A DNA stretch of 64,000 bases from Lutibacter agarilyticus. Its GTDB lineage: Bacteria > Bacteroidota > Bacteroidia > Flavobacteriales > Flavobacteriaceae. The notes below the pieces were generated by a model. The model ran no database searches. It was not told where the DNA came from and worked only from the letters and a program-made list of their open reading frames with translations. The DNA is taken from assembly GCF_900188235.1 (NCBI RefSeq), contig NZ_FZNT01000002.1:186001-250000 (forward strand), given 5' to 3'. The translations under genes and the position numbers were made by a program. Shown piece by piece: positions 1 to 9,428 of the stretch (position 1 is the stretch's first letter; the number at the start of each line of letters is the position of its first letter).

Positions 1-312
1 CGCTAAATACACCAAAGCATCTGACGCCCCTATTTTATCAATAAACGCTACAAAACCTCCAATAGCCATAATCATTAACCCAACACCGGCATTGGTTTCG
101 CTAAAAGCAACCTTTACATATTCAAACAAATCAAAAAAACCACTGTTAGTAGATTTCTCTATAAATGGCATTTCAAAACCAAAAATATAGGAAATGCAAA
201 GCATAAAAATACCACTAAAAAGCAGTACTGCATGTGGGTAAATTTTTTTCAATAATAGTTTTGCAACAATCACTATAAAAATGATTGAAATAATAGAACC
301 AACTAAAACCAT
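1..312 (-). CDS. DcuC-type C4-dicarboxylate carrier, N-terminal part (runs off window)
   Basis: The minus strand reads open for 104 codons from an ATG at 312 to the window edge, with no stop. The peptide begins MVLVGSIISIIFIVIVAKLL, a hydrophobic segment, followed by a second one (residues about 26-46) and a glycine-rich stretch, MIMAIGGFVAFIDKIGAS. This pattern matches the start of the DcuC anaerobic C4-dicarboxylate (succinate/fumarate) antiporter family of inner-membrane proteins. About three quarters of a usual 450-residue member lies outside the window, so substrate and completeness cannot be judged. It is transcribed away from hflX's 3' end with a 141-base spacer in which nothing else is visible. 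Confidence 0.7.
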   Translation of the reverse strand, partial: MVLVGSIISIIFIVIVAKLLLKKIYPHAVLLFSGIFMLCISYIFGFEMPFIEKSTNSGFFDLFEYVKVAFSETNAGVGLMIMAIGGFVAFIDKIGASDALVYLA

Positions 313-453
313 AAGCTTAAATATCTTAAAGTATAAGTTCTAAAAATAACTATTTTTTTTTAAGTATAGATTTCTTAATTAAATATAAAATACTTTAAGC
401 CATTTAAGTAACTCTTTTCACTGTTAAAAACACTGCTATATCTAGTGTTTTTT

Positions 454-1668
454 TCAACTATCCTCTTCAGTATATTCTTCGTATAAAAAGTCGTTGTAAG
501 GAAAACGAGTAATATGAATTTTCTTTACTTCTTCAAAAACCTTTACTCTAAAATCTTCTAAATTTTCTTTATTCAAGGCTGAAATAAAAATACAATTGTT
601 ATTTAATTTATTCATCCAAGTTTTTTCCCATTCAGCTAATGTAAAATGAACTTTTGTTTTTTCAGTAACTAAATCATCCTCATCAATGGTTTCATGTTGG
701 TATGCATCAATTTTATTAAAAACCATCAAGGTAGGTTTATCTAAACTTTTAATTTCGTCTAAAATTTTATTTACCGAAGCAATATGATCTTCAAAATTAG
801 GGTGCGAAATATCAACTACATGCAATAATAAATCTGCTTCACGAACCTCATCTAAAGTAGATTTAAACGACTCTACCAGCTGCGTTGGCAATTTTCTAAT
901 AAACCCAACGGTATCAGTTAATAAAAAAGGAATGTTTTTTATTACTACTTTCCTAACAGTAGTATCTAATGTTGCAAATAACTTGTTTTCAGCAAAAACA
1001 TCACTTTTACTGACCACATTCATTAATGTAGATTTTCCAACATTTGTATAACCAACCAACGCAACACGCACCATTTTTCCACGGTTTTTACGTTGCACAG
1101 CCATCTGCTTATCAATAATCTTTAATTTCTTTTTAAGCAAGGTAATTTTATCTCGAATAATACGTCTATCCGTTTCAATTTCTGTTTCACCAGGTCCACG
1201 CATTCCAATTCCCCCTTTTTGACGTTCTAAATGCGTCCAAAGTCGGGTTAAACGTGGCAATAAATATTGACATTGCGCCAATTCAACTTGAGTTCTAGCA
1301 TAACTAGTTTGCGCTCTACTTGCAAAAATATCAAGAATTAAATTGGTTCTATCTAATACCTTACAATCCAATACTTTTTCAATATTACGTAATTGAGATG
1401 ATGATAGTTCATCATCAAAAATAGCCGTCTCAATATGATGCGCCTCCATATAAGCACGTACATCTTCCAACTTACCAGCACCAATAAAGGTTTTAGGGTT
1501 TGGCATTTCTAATTTTTGAGTAAATCGCTTTACTGCCTCACCGCCGGCTGTTAGTGTTAAAAATTCCAACTCATCTAAATATTCATTTGATTGTTGTTCA
1601 TCTTGATGTTGAGTTACAACACCAATTAAAACCGCTTTTTCAGATGATACTTTTCTTTCTTCAATCAT
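454..1668 (-). CDS. hflX: GTPase HflX
   Basis: This is a ribosome-associated TRAFAC-class GTPase that splits or rescues stalled 70S ribosomes, mainly under heat stress. At 404 residues it has normal length. The HflX N-terminal domain fills about 15-110, the glycine-rich linker GGIGMRGPGETEIETDRR lies at 152-169, and a coiled-coil linker follows. The G domain shows G1 GYTNVGKST (206-214), G2 TLDTT, G3 DTVG (252-255), G4 NKID (317-320) and a G5-like SALNKEN. All nucleotide-binding residues are present. It is divergent from the EEP gene at 1773, sharing a roughly 100-base spacer, and appears monocistronic. Confidence 0.96.
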   Translation of the reverse strand: MIEERKVSSEKAVLIGVVTQHQDEQQSNEYLDELEFLTLTAGGEAVKRFTQKLEMPNPKTFIGAGKLEDVRAYMEAHHIETAIFDDELSSSQLRNIEKVLDCKVLDRTNLILDIFASRAQTSYARTQVELAQCQYLLPRLTRLWTHLERQKGGIGMRGPGETEIETDRRIIRDKITLLKKKLKIIDKQMAVQRKNRGKMVRVALVGYTNVGKSTLMNVVSKSDVFAENKLFATLDTTVRKVVIKNIPFLLTDTVGFIRKLPTQLVESFKSTLDEVREADLLLHVVDISHPNFEDHIASVNKILDEIKSLDKPTLMVFNKIDAYQHETIDEDDLVTEKTKVHFTLAEWEKTWMNKLNNNCIFISALNKENLEDFRVKVFEEVKKIHITRFPYNDFLYEEYTEEDS

Positions 1669-1711
1669 ATTTTTTTAGCTTTTCGAAATACTTTTTCTTC
1701 AAGTATGGATA

Positions 1712-1719
1712 CAAAGATA
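1712..1719 (-). promoter_or_regulatory. -7 box upstream of hflX
   Basis: The minus strand reads TATCTTTG, a perfect match to the Bacteroidota -7 consensus TAnnTTTG, 44 bases before the hflX start. No TTG -33 box is seen at the expected spacing. Confidence 0.4.
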
Positions 1720-1772
1720 CGAATACAATGTTTAATTCTAATTTCGTATTTTCGAGTTTTTAAAAATAATAT

Positions 1773-2744
1773 ATGTTTTCATATTTCAAATCTAAAGGGA
1801 AAAATAATCACGCTTATACAGTTGCTTTTTATAACCTTGAAAATTTATTCGACACGAAAAATGATCCAACTATTTTAGATGATGATTTTACACCTAAAGG
1901 AAAAAAAAATTGGAACCATAAACGTTATAATAACAAGGTTAAAAAACTAGGTCGCGTAATTTCACAATTAGGTTCTGAAAAATCTTTTCACTCACCTGCT
2001 ATTGTTGGTGTTGTTGAAGTTGAAAATAAAACTGTTTTAGAAGATTTAGTACAAACAAATGCTTTAAGAAGTCATAATTATGGCTTTGTTCATTATGATT
2101 CACCCGACGAACGTGGTATTGATGTTGCCCTGTTGTATAAAAAGGAATTGTTTGAATTAATGAGTTCTGAAATTTTTCCGTTATATGTAAATGGAAGTAA
2201 TGGAGAAAGAGATTACACCCGTGATATTTTATTGGTAAAAGGTAATTTAAACGGAGAGTTTATACACATTTTAGTAAACCATTGGCCTTCAAGAAGAAGT
2301 GGTTTTGATGAAACCGAAGAAAAGAGAATAAAAGCAGCTCAATTCGTGTATGAAATCGCTGAAAATATAACTACTGAAACTCCTAATTCTAAAATAATTA
2401 TAATGGGAGATTTCAATGACGACCCTACAAGTACAAGTGTAAAAGATCATCTGGTAAATGACACTTTTTACAACCCTATGGAGCGCTTAATTAATACAGG
2501 AAACGGAACTTTAAATTACAGAGGCACCTGGCACTTATTTGATCAAATAATTTTTTCGAAGAATTTTTTCAATCTTGAAAAAGACACACACACATTTAAA
2601 TATGCTGAAGTGTTTGACAAACATTTTTTAAAAGCATGGAAAGGAAAACACAAAGGAAATCCGTTTAGAACTTATGCTGGAAAATGGTATTTAGGAGGAT
2701 TTAGTGATCATTTTCCCGTACATGTATATTTAAAGAAAAATTAG
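1773..2744 (+). CDS. Endonuclease/exonuclease/phosphatase family protein, no signal peptide
   Basis: This is a Mg-dependent phosphodiesterase of the DNase I/exonuclease III fold. The catalytic set is complete: YNLEN (20-24), the metal glutamate in EVEN (82-85), NHWPSR (169-174), GDFND (212-216) and the catalytic SDHFP near residue 310. It is a clear paralog of the protein at 12510-13556, sharing the order AFYNLENLFDT, HYDSP, RGIDV, YTRD, NHWPSRR. Unlike that copy, its N-terminus is polar (MFSYFKSKGKNNH) with no export signal, so it is probably cytoplasmic unless the true start lies elsewhere. It ends in a bidirectional terminator shared with the convergent small gene at 2788. Substrate (DNA, RNA, nucleotide or phospho-lipid) cannot be told from sequence. 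Confidence 0.9.
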   Translation: MFSYFKSKGKNNHAYTVAFYNLENLFDTKNDPTILDDDFTPKGKKNWNHKRYNNKVKKLGRVISQLGSEKSFHSPAIVGVVEVENKTVLEDLVQTNALRSHNYGFVHYDSPDERGIDVALLYKKELFELMSSEIFPLYVNGSNGERDYTRDILLVKGNLNGEFIHILVNHWPSRRSGFDETEEKRIKAAQFVYEIAENITTETPNSKIIIMGDFNDDPTSTSVKDHLVNDTFYNPMERLINTGNGTLNYRGTWHLFDQIIFSKNFFNLEKDTHTFKYAEVFDKHFLKAWKGKHKGNPFRTYAGKWYLGGFSDHFPVHVYLKKN

Positions 2745-2779
2745 AAAAAAACTCAAACAATTAAGTTTGATTTTTTTTC
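2745..2779. terminator. Bidirectional terminator between convergent genes
   Basis: TCAAAC (2753-2758) pairs with GTTTGA (2765-2770). The stem is flanked by an A-run on the left and a T-run on the right, so it can end transcription both ways. It sits between the stops at 2744 (+) and 2788 (-). Confidence 0.75.
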
Positions 2780-2787
2780 TAATTCTT

Positions 2788-3120
2788 TTATGCAGCTTTT
2801 ATTTTTAAAGGCACCGTATAAATTTTATCTCTTTCTCCAGGGTTTTTAAATTTCTTATGATTTAAATTTTCTCTGATATAATCAATAATTTCTCGGTCTT
2901 TACATCCCGCACATAAAACAACAATTTCCCCCTCTGAATTAAACGTAAATTTTATAACTACATTCATTTCACTAGTGATTGTAAAATCGGGTGTTTGTAA
3001 CAATTTCACAAGTTCATTTCTCATTTGATTTTCAGGACCAACTAAAGTAGTTGAATTCATTGCAAATAAACTAGCAGTTCCAATAACGAAGGCAAAAGCC
3101 AATAATTTAAATTTTCTCAT
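2788..3120 (-). CDS. Small secreted protein of unknown function, TonB-C-like
   Basis: The 110-residue protein has a clear Sec signal (MRKFKLLAFAFVIGTASLFA). I chose the start at 3120 rather than the upstream in-frame ATG at 3156 because its paralog at 4030-4356 begins the same way (MNKFKLLAIAFVLGTTSLFA) and because a -7 box at 3145-3152 lies inside the longer reading. The mature part contains VVIKFTFNSEGEIVVLCAG and a basic C-terminus. The FTFNSEGEI pattern recalls periplasmic TonB-C-like domains, but this is only a resemblance. It belongs with 4030-4356 as a diverged duplicate pair on the same strand. Confidence 0.75.
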   Translation of the reverse strand: MRKFKLLAFAFVIGTASLFAMNSTTLVGPENQMRNELVKLLQTPDFTITSEMNVVIKFTFNSEGEIVVLCAGCKDREIIDYIRENLNHKKFKNPGERDKIYTVPLKIKAA

Positions 3121-3144
3121 AATAAGTGATTTTAGTTTGTATCT

Positions 3145-3152
3145 CAAAATTA
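3145..3152 (-). promoter_or_regulatory. -7 box upstream of the small secreted protein
   Basis: The minus strand reads TAATTTTG (TAnnTTTG) 25 bases before the chosen start at 3120. TTTG lies a short 15 bases upstream. The position supports the shorter start. Confidence 0.45.
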
Positions 3153-3351
3153 TCAAGAAAACCTTTTCAAACCACTTTGAAACAAGCAGTTAACAAACAA
3201 TTAACTACAGATTTTTTACAACATTATTTAAAAGAAATAATGTACATACCCTAAAAAGAGTCTGTTTTTAAAAAGAATCTAAAATTAGCATACTTTAATT
3301 TTTAGAATTTTAACTTAAATTATGTTAAAATGGATTTTATTTCAAAAAAAA

Positions 3352-3798
3352 TTAGATAAGCGGCATAGGACCAATCGACATATTATTACTTGAAGTTCCA
3401 ATAATTACACCAACAATTATAACTGCAATAACTATAGGACCCGCAATAGATATAACTCTTGATAATGTTTTATTGTACAAATATATTTCCTTTATCGTAT
3501 GTTCGTTCAGTTTAATTTTAGCAATCTTACCATCTAAGGTGCACCCAACCATTAAAGTATCTAAACTTGTTGCAGCAGCAGAATTAATTTTAGTAATTCC
3601 ATACAATTGCTCCTGTTTATAAATCAGCTTACAAAAAGCATACTTTTCATTATTCAATAAAACTACCCTCACTTTCTTTTCAGAAGAAACAGCTTCATTT
3701 ATTGTTACATTTTGCTTATGATATACTTTACAACTTTGAAATAGTATTGACATAGCTATTGCAGTAGCTAAAAACCTAAAAAATACAGATGTTTTCAT
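3352..3798 (-). CDS. Hypothetical lipoprotein with C-terminal membrane helix
   Basis: I do not recognise a named family. The 148-residue product starts with a lipoprotein signal, with lipobox ILFQSC and Cys at residue 23. A beta-rich middle follows (RVVLLNNEKYAF, LMVGCTLDGKIAKIKL). Near the C-terminus there is a strongly hydrophobic run (IAGPIVIAVIIVGVIIGTSS) that could span or dip into the membrane. It stands alone between the two paralogous small secreted proteins, with about 230-base spacers on both sides in which nothing else is visible. It is probably an envelope protein. Confidence 0.75.
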   Translation of the reverse strand: MKTSVFFRFLATAIAMSILFQSCKVYHKQNVTINEAVSSEKKVRVVLLNNEKYAFCKLIYKQEQLYGITKINSAAATSLDTLMVGCTLDGKIAKIKLNEHTIKEIYLYNKTLSRVISIAGPIVIAVIIVGVIIGTSSNNMSIGPMPLI

Positions 3799-3975
3799 TT
3801 CTACAGAATAAAATCAAAGTTTAAAAAAAATACAATGTTAAAATAAAGGAGTGAAGTTTTGTTATTTTAACACCAATAGCATCAGAAGAAAGATTCTTCA
3901 GTAGTGTATTAAACTGACTATTAAGTTACTGAAAATAATAGAAATTTACAACTTTAATAAAGAAAACATAAAAGC

Positions 3976-4012
3976 AAAAAAAAGCTCAAACCTTAAAAGA
4001 TTTGAGCTTTTA
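3976..4012 (-). terminator. Rho-independent terminator
   Basis: A perfect 10-bp stem, AAAGCTCAAA (3981-3990) with TTTGAGCTTT (4001-4010), is followed on the minus strand by a T-run. It lies 18 bases beyond the stop of the gene at 4030-4356. Confidence 0.85.
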
Positions 4013-4029
4013 TTACAATTTAAAAAAAT

Positions 4030-4356
4030 CTACTTTATTACAATTGGCATTGTAAAATTTCTGTTAGCTCTTCCTGGATTTTCAAGTATTTTACTATTGA
4101 TATTCTCGCGAATAAAAGCTAAAACTTCCTTATCTGTAGAACTTACTTTTTTTACTATAATTTCACCTGAAGTACTAAAAGTAAAAGTTACATTTACAGT
4201 AACCTGGTTATCAATCGTGTTAACAGAATGTTGAACTAATTCAATAATTTGTTGTCTAATTTCATCTTTTGAAACTTCTGGGTTTACTATGTTATTTGCA
4301 AATAAACTTGTTGTTCCTAATACGAAGGCAATTGCCAATAATTTAAATTTATTCAT
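4030..4356 (-). CDS. Small secreted protein, paralog of 2788-3120
   Basis: The 108-residue product has signal peptide MNKFKLLAIAFVLGTTSLFA and a mature domain with VTVNVTFTFSTSGEIIVKK, followed by a conserved tail pattern (IRENINSK..ENPGR). The same tail (IRENLNHKKFKNPGERD) occurs in the paralog at 2788. The function is unknown. Two copies flanking one lipoprotein suggest local duplication. It has its own terminator downstream and a candidate -7 box at 4394-4401. There are no cysteines in the mature part, whereas the paralog has LCAGC. Confidence 0.78.
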   Translation of the reverse strand: MNKFKLLAIAFVLGTTSLFANNIVNPEVSKDEIRQQIIELVQHSVNTIDNQVTVNVTFTFSTSGEIIVKKVSSTDKEVLAFIRENINSKILENPGRANRNFTMPIVIK

Positions 4357-4393
4357 GGTTTGATGTTTAAAATTTTTACTTTGTTTTAATACT

Positions 4394-4401
4394 CAAATTT
4401 A
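4394..4401 (-). promoter_or_regulatory. -7 box upstream of 4030-4356
   Basis: The minus strand reads TAAATTTG, matching TAnnTTTG, 38 bases before the start codon. No -33 TTG is seen at 17-23 bases. Confidence 0.35.
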
Positions 4402-4545
4402 CTGTAAATTTATATTGAATTTCACCTTCTTGAATTTTTAAAAACTTTGAATCAAAAATTTAACAATTTTGCGTTATTCGTAAAATTAAAACGTTTTCGT
4501 TGATTAAATGTGTAATATTTAAGTGTTTTGATCTTTTAAATTATG

Positions 4546-6612
4546 TTATCTATAATTAGGAGAGAGGTCGTTTGGAGCATTTTTCGGCGTATTTGGGTAA
4601 GAAATCAACATATTATTTGCATTTGAAGAAACAATCCATTCATTTATATTGAAGCTATTATTAGCGTTATTTACATCTAACTTACGAACTGCACTTCCAT
4701 CTAAATATTCCCAATTTGTTCCATTTCCATCTTCGCCAATTACACCAAAAATATCAATGGTTTTTCCTGAATTATCAATCAACTCATAAACATCGTCTCC
4801 ATTTCCAGAAATATAGGTTGTTTCAATAGTTGGTGTAATTCCAAAAATAGTTGCAAAACCTGTATTGGCAATTATCACAAACCTTTTTGAAGGAATTTTA
4901 ATTCCCGTTAAATCAACAGCAGTTCCAGAAACAGACGAAGCTCCGTTTACATATTTATTCAACTTCCAACCCGTTAAATTAATAGTAGCTGAACCCGCGT
5001 TGTACAATTCAACAAAACGAGATGTTGTACTATTTTTTGGATCTGCTACTTCTGTAATTAGAATATTGGGAATAATTACTGGGCAAATTTCATACTGTCC
5101 TGTAAACTGAACATCGTCAAGATATCTAATTTCAATGTTTGAATTTAAAATCCCTGTAATACTTCCTTTTCCTTCAGGAAATAATTCATTGGAAAACGTT
5201 GCATTTCCATTAGTAAAAACAGTTAACTTATTAGTTTCATTACAAGTTTCTATAGCTCTAATACCATCGTCCGTTCCTGTGAAGTAAGTAAATGCCGAAC
5301 CCAATTCATTTTCAACCAATTGTACATTTAATACTTTTACCAAAATACTTTCTAATAACGGATTGTTAATTTCAGACAACGTTATTTCTTTTGGGTGCAT
5401 TTGAAAATTTTCACCGGTATTATAAATATACGCACTAACTGCTTCCTCTTCAATTTCTGTAATTTCATCATTCTTTGGAAAACCAATAGTTAAAACATCA
5501 TCATTTTCATTCATATATAATTTATTCAGCGTCACAAAAACTTTATCACCTATATTATAATGTTCAAATGACATTTCTTTTTCAATTAAGAGATGTATTC
5601 CTGCGGAAGGATTTTCAATAGCATCTTGAATAACAAGTTTACCCTCAAAATTACCTTGCTCATCACTTGAGACAACATAACCTTCAATAACATATTTAGT
5701 TTCCACGCCAAATTCTACCATTGAACCTGTATACATTTCTCGCACTTCTTTTATTGAAATTGTTGGTATTAATGCATTTGAATAATCGCAGCGATCTTCT
5801 GTTAAATTCACATCATCTACACTTCTAATGTAGAGTTGAAAATCATCGTAATAATTAGATAAAATTGCATTGATGGTTCCTTTTCCTTCAGGCAATAATT
5901 CATTTTTAAAATCGGCAAAACCACTATTTCTTAATTTGATATTATTTAACAAATTACAATCATTATTAAAACTTTCAAGTACTCTTTCAACCGTTGATGA
6001 GTTATCTAAATTCCCGTAGGATTGTCCCAATTCATTTGTTGCAAATTGCACATTTTCTAGTTGGATGAACATTTCTAAGAAATCTTCATTCAATTCTGAA
6101 ATTTTCACCTTCTTCGGAACAATTTCAACCACTTCACATGAACGGGCTATGTAATTATTTACCTCAGTGAGCGGAATTCGAACAAGTTCTTTACCATTTG
6201 CTTTTCCTATTTGAAAACTTCCATAACTATAGCCAACCGCCAAGCCTTTTAATTTTACATATATTTTTCTACCCAAGTTGTACTTTGTGTACAAATCGGT
6301 TTTATCAATTGAAATTTTTATTGCTGCTGTTGGGTTTTCAGGTTTATCTTGAATAGAAAGTGTTTTGTAAATATTTCCAGCTTCATCGTTTGAAACTACA
6401 TAACCTTCAATAACAACATCGGTTTCAATAACCGTAGCACCACCAAATCGGTACATTTCTTTTACCTGCTGAATAGTGTTTGTTACCCTAATTTCAGGCT
6501 CACTACATTCAATTGTTGGTGTTGAAAAATCCTGATCTTTTACACAGGCCGAAAAAAGACAAAATAAGAAGAGTAGTTTTAGGTATTTATAAATTGATTT
6601 AGTTGTTTTCAT
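4546..6612 (-). CDS. Surface lipoprotein with two DUF5689 domains and a lamin-tail domain
   Basis: The 688-residue lipoprotein has lipobox LFSAC with Cys23. Two copies of a DUF5689-type unit follow (about 35-275 and 285-520). Each begins with a VxEMYxxG motif and then VIEGYVVSNDEAGN or VIEGYVVSSDEQGN, LxIQDxxENPxAxI and GxxxYVxLxxL, a pattern like nucleic-acid-associated OB folds. The C-terminus (about 525-640) is a lamin-tail domain (LITEVADP, FVELYNAGSATINLTGWKL). It starts 12 bases after the TonB receptor stop, so the two are co-transcribed, and it likely acts as the surface lipoprotein partner of that receptor. Lamin-tail plus OB plus EEP is the known arrangement of single-chain extracellular nucleases such as ExeM; here the EEP part is on separate genes. 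Confidence 0.85.
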   Translation of the reverse strand: MKTTKSIYKYLKLLFLFCLFSACVKDQDFSTPTIECSEPEIRVTNTIQQVKEMYRFGGATVIETDVVIEGYVVSNDEAGNIYKTLSIQDKPENPTAAIKISIDKTDLYTKYNLGRKIYVKLKGLAVGYSYGSFQIGKANGKELVRIPLTEVNNYIARSCEVVEIVPKKVKISELNEDFLEMFIQLENVQFATNELGQSYGNLDNSSTVERVLESFNNDCNLLNNIKLRNSGFADFKNELLPEGKGTINAILSNYYDDFQLYIRSVDDVNLTEDRCDYSNALIPTISIKEVREMYTGSMVEFGVETKYVIEGYVVSSDEQGNFEGKLVIQDAIENPSAGIHLLIEKEMSFEHYNIGDKVFVTLNKLYMNENDDVLTIGFPKNDEITEIEEEAVSAYIYNTGENFQMHPKEITLSEINNPLLESILVKVLNVQLVENELGSAFTYFTGTDDGIRAIETCNETNKLTVFTNGNATFSNELFPEGKGSITGILNSNIEIRYLDDVQFTGQYEICPVIIPNILITEVADPKNSTTSRFVELYNAGSATINLTGWKLNKYVNGASSVSGTAVDLTGIKIPSKRFVIIANTGFATIFGITPTIETTYISGNGDDVYELIDNSGKTIDIFGVIGEDGNGTNWEYLDGSAVRKLDVNNANNSFNINEWIVSSNANNMLISYPNTPKNAPNDLSPNYR

Positions 6613-6624
6613 TGCTGTTTTTTT

Positions 6625-9384
6625 TTAAAATCGTGCGTATACATTTATGTAGTATGAAGTTTTATTTCCATACCAATATTTAGGTCCAAAAATAGGTTTG
6701 CTTAATTTTTTATCTTCCTTTAATTCTGGGTAATTGGCATTTCTAGATTGTTCAAATCCGCCAGTTTTAAACAACTCTCCAAAAACATTATTCACACCAA
6801 TAAAAAATCCAATATACCTATGATTCACAAACCAAGATTTACCACCAACCATATTCACTAAAAAGGCATCGTCAAACTTTTCTTGTGTTAATAAAGAATT
6901 TACTTGCGTTTGCGTTACCTCAACACCTGTTTCATCATCCACAAAAGGAACTCCATCGTTATCTAAATAAAAATTATCCGTGCGCAATAAAGGTGAAATA
7001 TCTAAATAATTATTTGTAAGCAAATTGGTGTTGATTTGAAACCACCAATACTTTGGATCTCTGTATTCAAAACCTAAAGAATAGGCTCGCTGTGGTGTTC
7101 CCGAAACACGGTAGTTTTTTAAATACGTTGTTCCAAAATCACTCTTTAAATCTAAAAAACTTTCAGACTGTAAATATAAATGCGGATTGTTATTGTACGT
7201 AAATTGTCCGAAAGAACCAGCCGCCAACACATTTATTGTTGAAGTAGCATGATATATTGCACTTAACTCAACGCCCATATTTAATTTATCAACTCCTGTC
7301 ACAATTTCACTTACAAAATCGGCCTGATCACCAAGCAACCCTTCTGCAAAAAAGAAACCCGTTTCAACAGCATCGCTAAATTGTGTGTAAAACCCTGTAA
7401 GTCTTCCTTCTAATTTGGGCGAACGATATATATAGGAAATATCACCAGATACAATTTTTTCACTTTTTAAATCGGGAACTATATTGTTATTTACTCGTGC
7501 ATTTGAAAATGAATTTCGAATGGTTGGAGCATTTGACAAATAACCCGCATTCAAATTCAATAAATGCCTACCCGTAAACTTATAAGTTATACCAGCTTTT
7601 GCGCTAACATCTGCAAATGAGGGTTGTTCACTTTTCCTTAAAGAATTATCAGGATATGTGCCGTTTTTATAAAAACCTTCTCTTTGATAATTGATGTTTT
7701 CAAAATTAACTCCTATAAAATAGTCAACCTTATTTCCTATATTTTGTAATTGTGCAAACGCTCCAAATACTGCGGCCTTTATATTGTAATTGTATTGAAA
7801 TTTATCGCCTTCAAAAATAGCTCTATTCGGATTATTTAAATCGTTTTGACGTGCATCGCCTTGAGCGTACTGATCTAAATCTACAAATTCACTTCCACCT
7901 AACAAATCCAACATATTTCCGTAATTTTCTGAAGTTAAATTCCGATAAGAAATACCTGCGTTTAAACTTAACTTATCTGAAATATTTGTGTTTAAATTAG
8001 AGTTTATGGAAATTTGCGAATCATCAACCCTGTCTTCATACAAATAATACAAGGCGTTTCCTTTAGCTGTATTTACCTCATACAAATTAGTCCAATTTAA
8101 CTGACCATTATTTATAAATTCTTGCTCGGATAAATAGGCATTCTCATAATCTAAATTATCCTGAAAACGCAAATAATTACTCGGTAAATATTTCCAATAA
8201 GTAGGGGCAGGATTTGGTGCATTAAAATATCCCAAGCGACTATTACCAATATGACCAAATTGATAAGAAACTGTAGTTTTTACCGAAGTTTTATTCACAT
8301 CAAAAAAATGACTTAACATTACAACTGGCTCTACAATTTCTTTCATTCTTGAATTGCGCTTATCTCCTTGCTGATTTCCCCAATACGAATTGTACTGATA
8401 CCCTTTTAAATCAAAAACTTCCTGTGTATTTGGTGACGATTTCCCACGGCGATTTGACGCAACAAAAGCAGTTAAGTTTAAACTATGATGACTATTTATT
8501 CGTTTTTCAATAGCTAAAAATCCAGACCACGAATTGTATGAAGTCCCTTCAAAATACCCCTCTTGTGCAAATCGATATGACGCCGATGCTACAAAAGCCC
8601 AGTTATTTGAGTTCAAACCAGAAGCATACGTTGCCATAACACGCCCCACATAACTTCTGTTGGCAGAAGAAATAGAAACTTTACTTCCTTGCTGATGGTT
8701 AGATGCGCGAGTACTAAAATTATTGGTTCCCAAAACACCCCCAAAAGCATACGTAGCTGGCGCTAGCCCGGTTGTAAATTCCTGATTTCGAAAAGCATCA
8801 TTCAACCCACCCCAATTACTCCATTGCGGTCTTCCATCAAACAATTTATTCATTTCAACACCATTAATTAAAATAGATCCGTAACTAGAATCGTAGCCCC
8901 GAACTTTAAACCAAGCCTGACTAAAATTATAAGCTGCCGCGTTTAAATATACATCTTTTGAAGACTGAAATAATCCTGAAACGTAGGCTGAATTCTGATC
9001 ATCTTCACCAGATAAATCATCATCTGATAATAAAATAACACTTCTATCTATAAAGGCATCGGTTGCCAATTCCAAATAAATAACACCCATATCATATTCC
9101 AGCCCCTCACTTAGTGTTACAGCAATATTTTGGGTGTCATACCCTTCAAAAACCAATTGCAAAACATAAGTCCCTTTTGAAATATTTTCAATTCTAAACT
9201 CACCATTACGATTTGTTTGGGTTGAAAAAAGGCTGTTTTTAATTTTCACAGAAACTCCCTCTAAAGGCATTTCTGAATTAGACGCTTGTATTGTTCCTTC
9301 TATAGAACTGTCTTGTTGTGCAGCTAACTTTAACGTACAAAACAACAAGAACATAGCAGCAATAACTATTGTTTTCATTTGCAT
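6625..9384 (-). CDS. TonB-dependent outer-membrane receptor
   Basis: At 919 residues it has the usual order. A signal peptide (to about 22, ending KLAAQ) is followed by a carboxypeptidase-regulatory-like beta domain (about 26-105, IEGTIQASNSEMPLEGVSVKI), a plug (YNFSQAWFKVRGYDSS, ILINGVEMN, GLAPATYAFGGVLGTNNF) and a large beta-barrel ending in aromatic NVYARF. It imports a bulky substrate energised by TonB-ExbBD, not encoded here. The gene lies between the lamin-tail T9SS protein (44 bases upstream) and the DUF5689 lipoprotein (12 bases downstream), forming one apparent operon. The substrate is not readable from the sequence; nuclease neighbours suggest nucleic-acid breakdown products. A start at the third codon (MKTIV) is equally possible. 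Confidence 0.93.
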   Translation of the reverse strand: MQMKTIVIAAMFLLFCTLKLAAQQDSSIEGTIQASNSEMPLEGVSVKIKNSLFSTQTNRNGEFRIENISKGTYVLQLVFEGYDTQNIAVTLSEGLEYDMGVIYLELATDAFIDRSVILLSDDDLSGEDDQNSAYVSGLFQSSKDVYLNAAAYNFSQAWFKVRGYDSSYGSILINGVEMNKLFDGRPQWSNWGGLNDAFRNQEFTTGLAPATYAFGGVLGTNNFSTRASNHQQGSKVSISSANRSYVGRVMATYASGLNSNNWAFVASASYRFAQEGYFEGTSYNSWSGFLAIEKRINSHHSLNLTAFVASNRRGKSSPNTQEVFDLKGYQYNSYWGNQQGDKRNSRMKEIVEPVVMLSHFFDVNKTSVKTTVSYQFGHIGNSRLGYFNAPNPAPTYWKYLPSNYLRFQDNLDYENAYLSEQEFINNGQLNWTNLYEVNTAKGNALYYLYEDRVDDSQISINSNLNTNISDKLSLNAGISYRNLTSENYGNMLDLLGGSEFVDLDQYAQGDARQNDLNNPNRAIFEGDKFQYNYNIKAAVFGAFAQLQNIGNKVDYFIGVNFENINYQREGFYKNGTYPDNSLRKSEQPSFADVSAKAGITYKFTGRHLLNLNAGYLSNAPTIRNSFSNARVNNNIVPDLKSEKIVSGDISYIYRSPKLEGRLTGFYTQFSDAVETGFFFAEGLLGDQADFVSEIVTGVDKLNMGVELSAIYHATSTINVLAAGSFGQFTYNNNPHLYLQSESFLDLKSDFGTTYLKNYRVSGTPQRAYSLGFEYRDPKYWWFQINTNLLTNNYLDISPLLRTDNFYLDNDGVPFVDDETGVEVTQTQVNSLLTQEKFDDAFLVNMVGGKSWFVNHRYIGFFIGVNNVFGELFKTGGFEQSRNANYPELKEDKKLSKPIFGPKYWYGNKTSYYINVYARF

Positions 9385-9428
9385 TTTTTATCTTTTTCTA
9401 TAACAACTTAAAAATAGCGACTCTTAAG

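Noticed and set aside
3322..3393. Short plus-strand frame starting ATGTTAAAATGG
   Set aside because: Only about 23 codons, overlapping the 3' end of the lipoprotein gene with no start signal.
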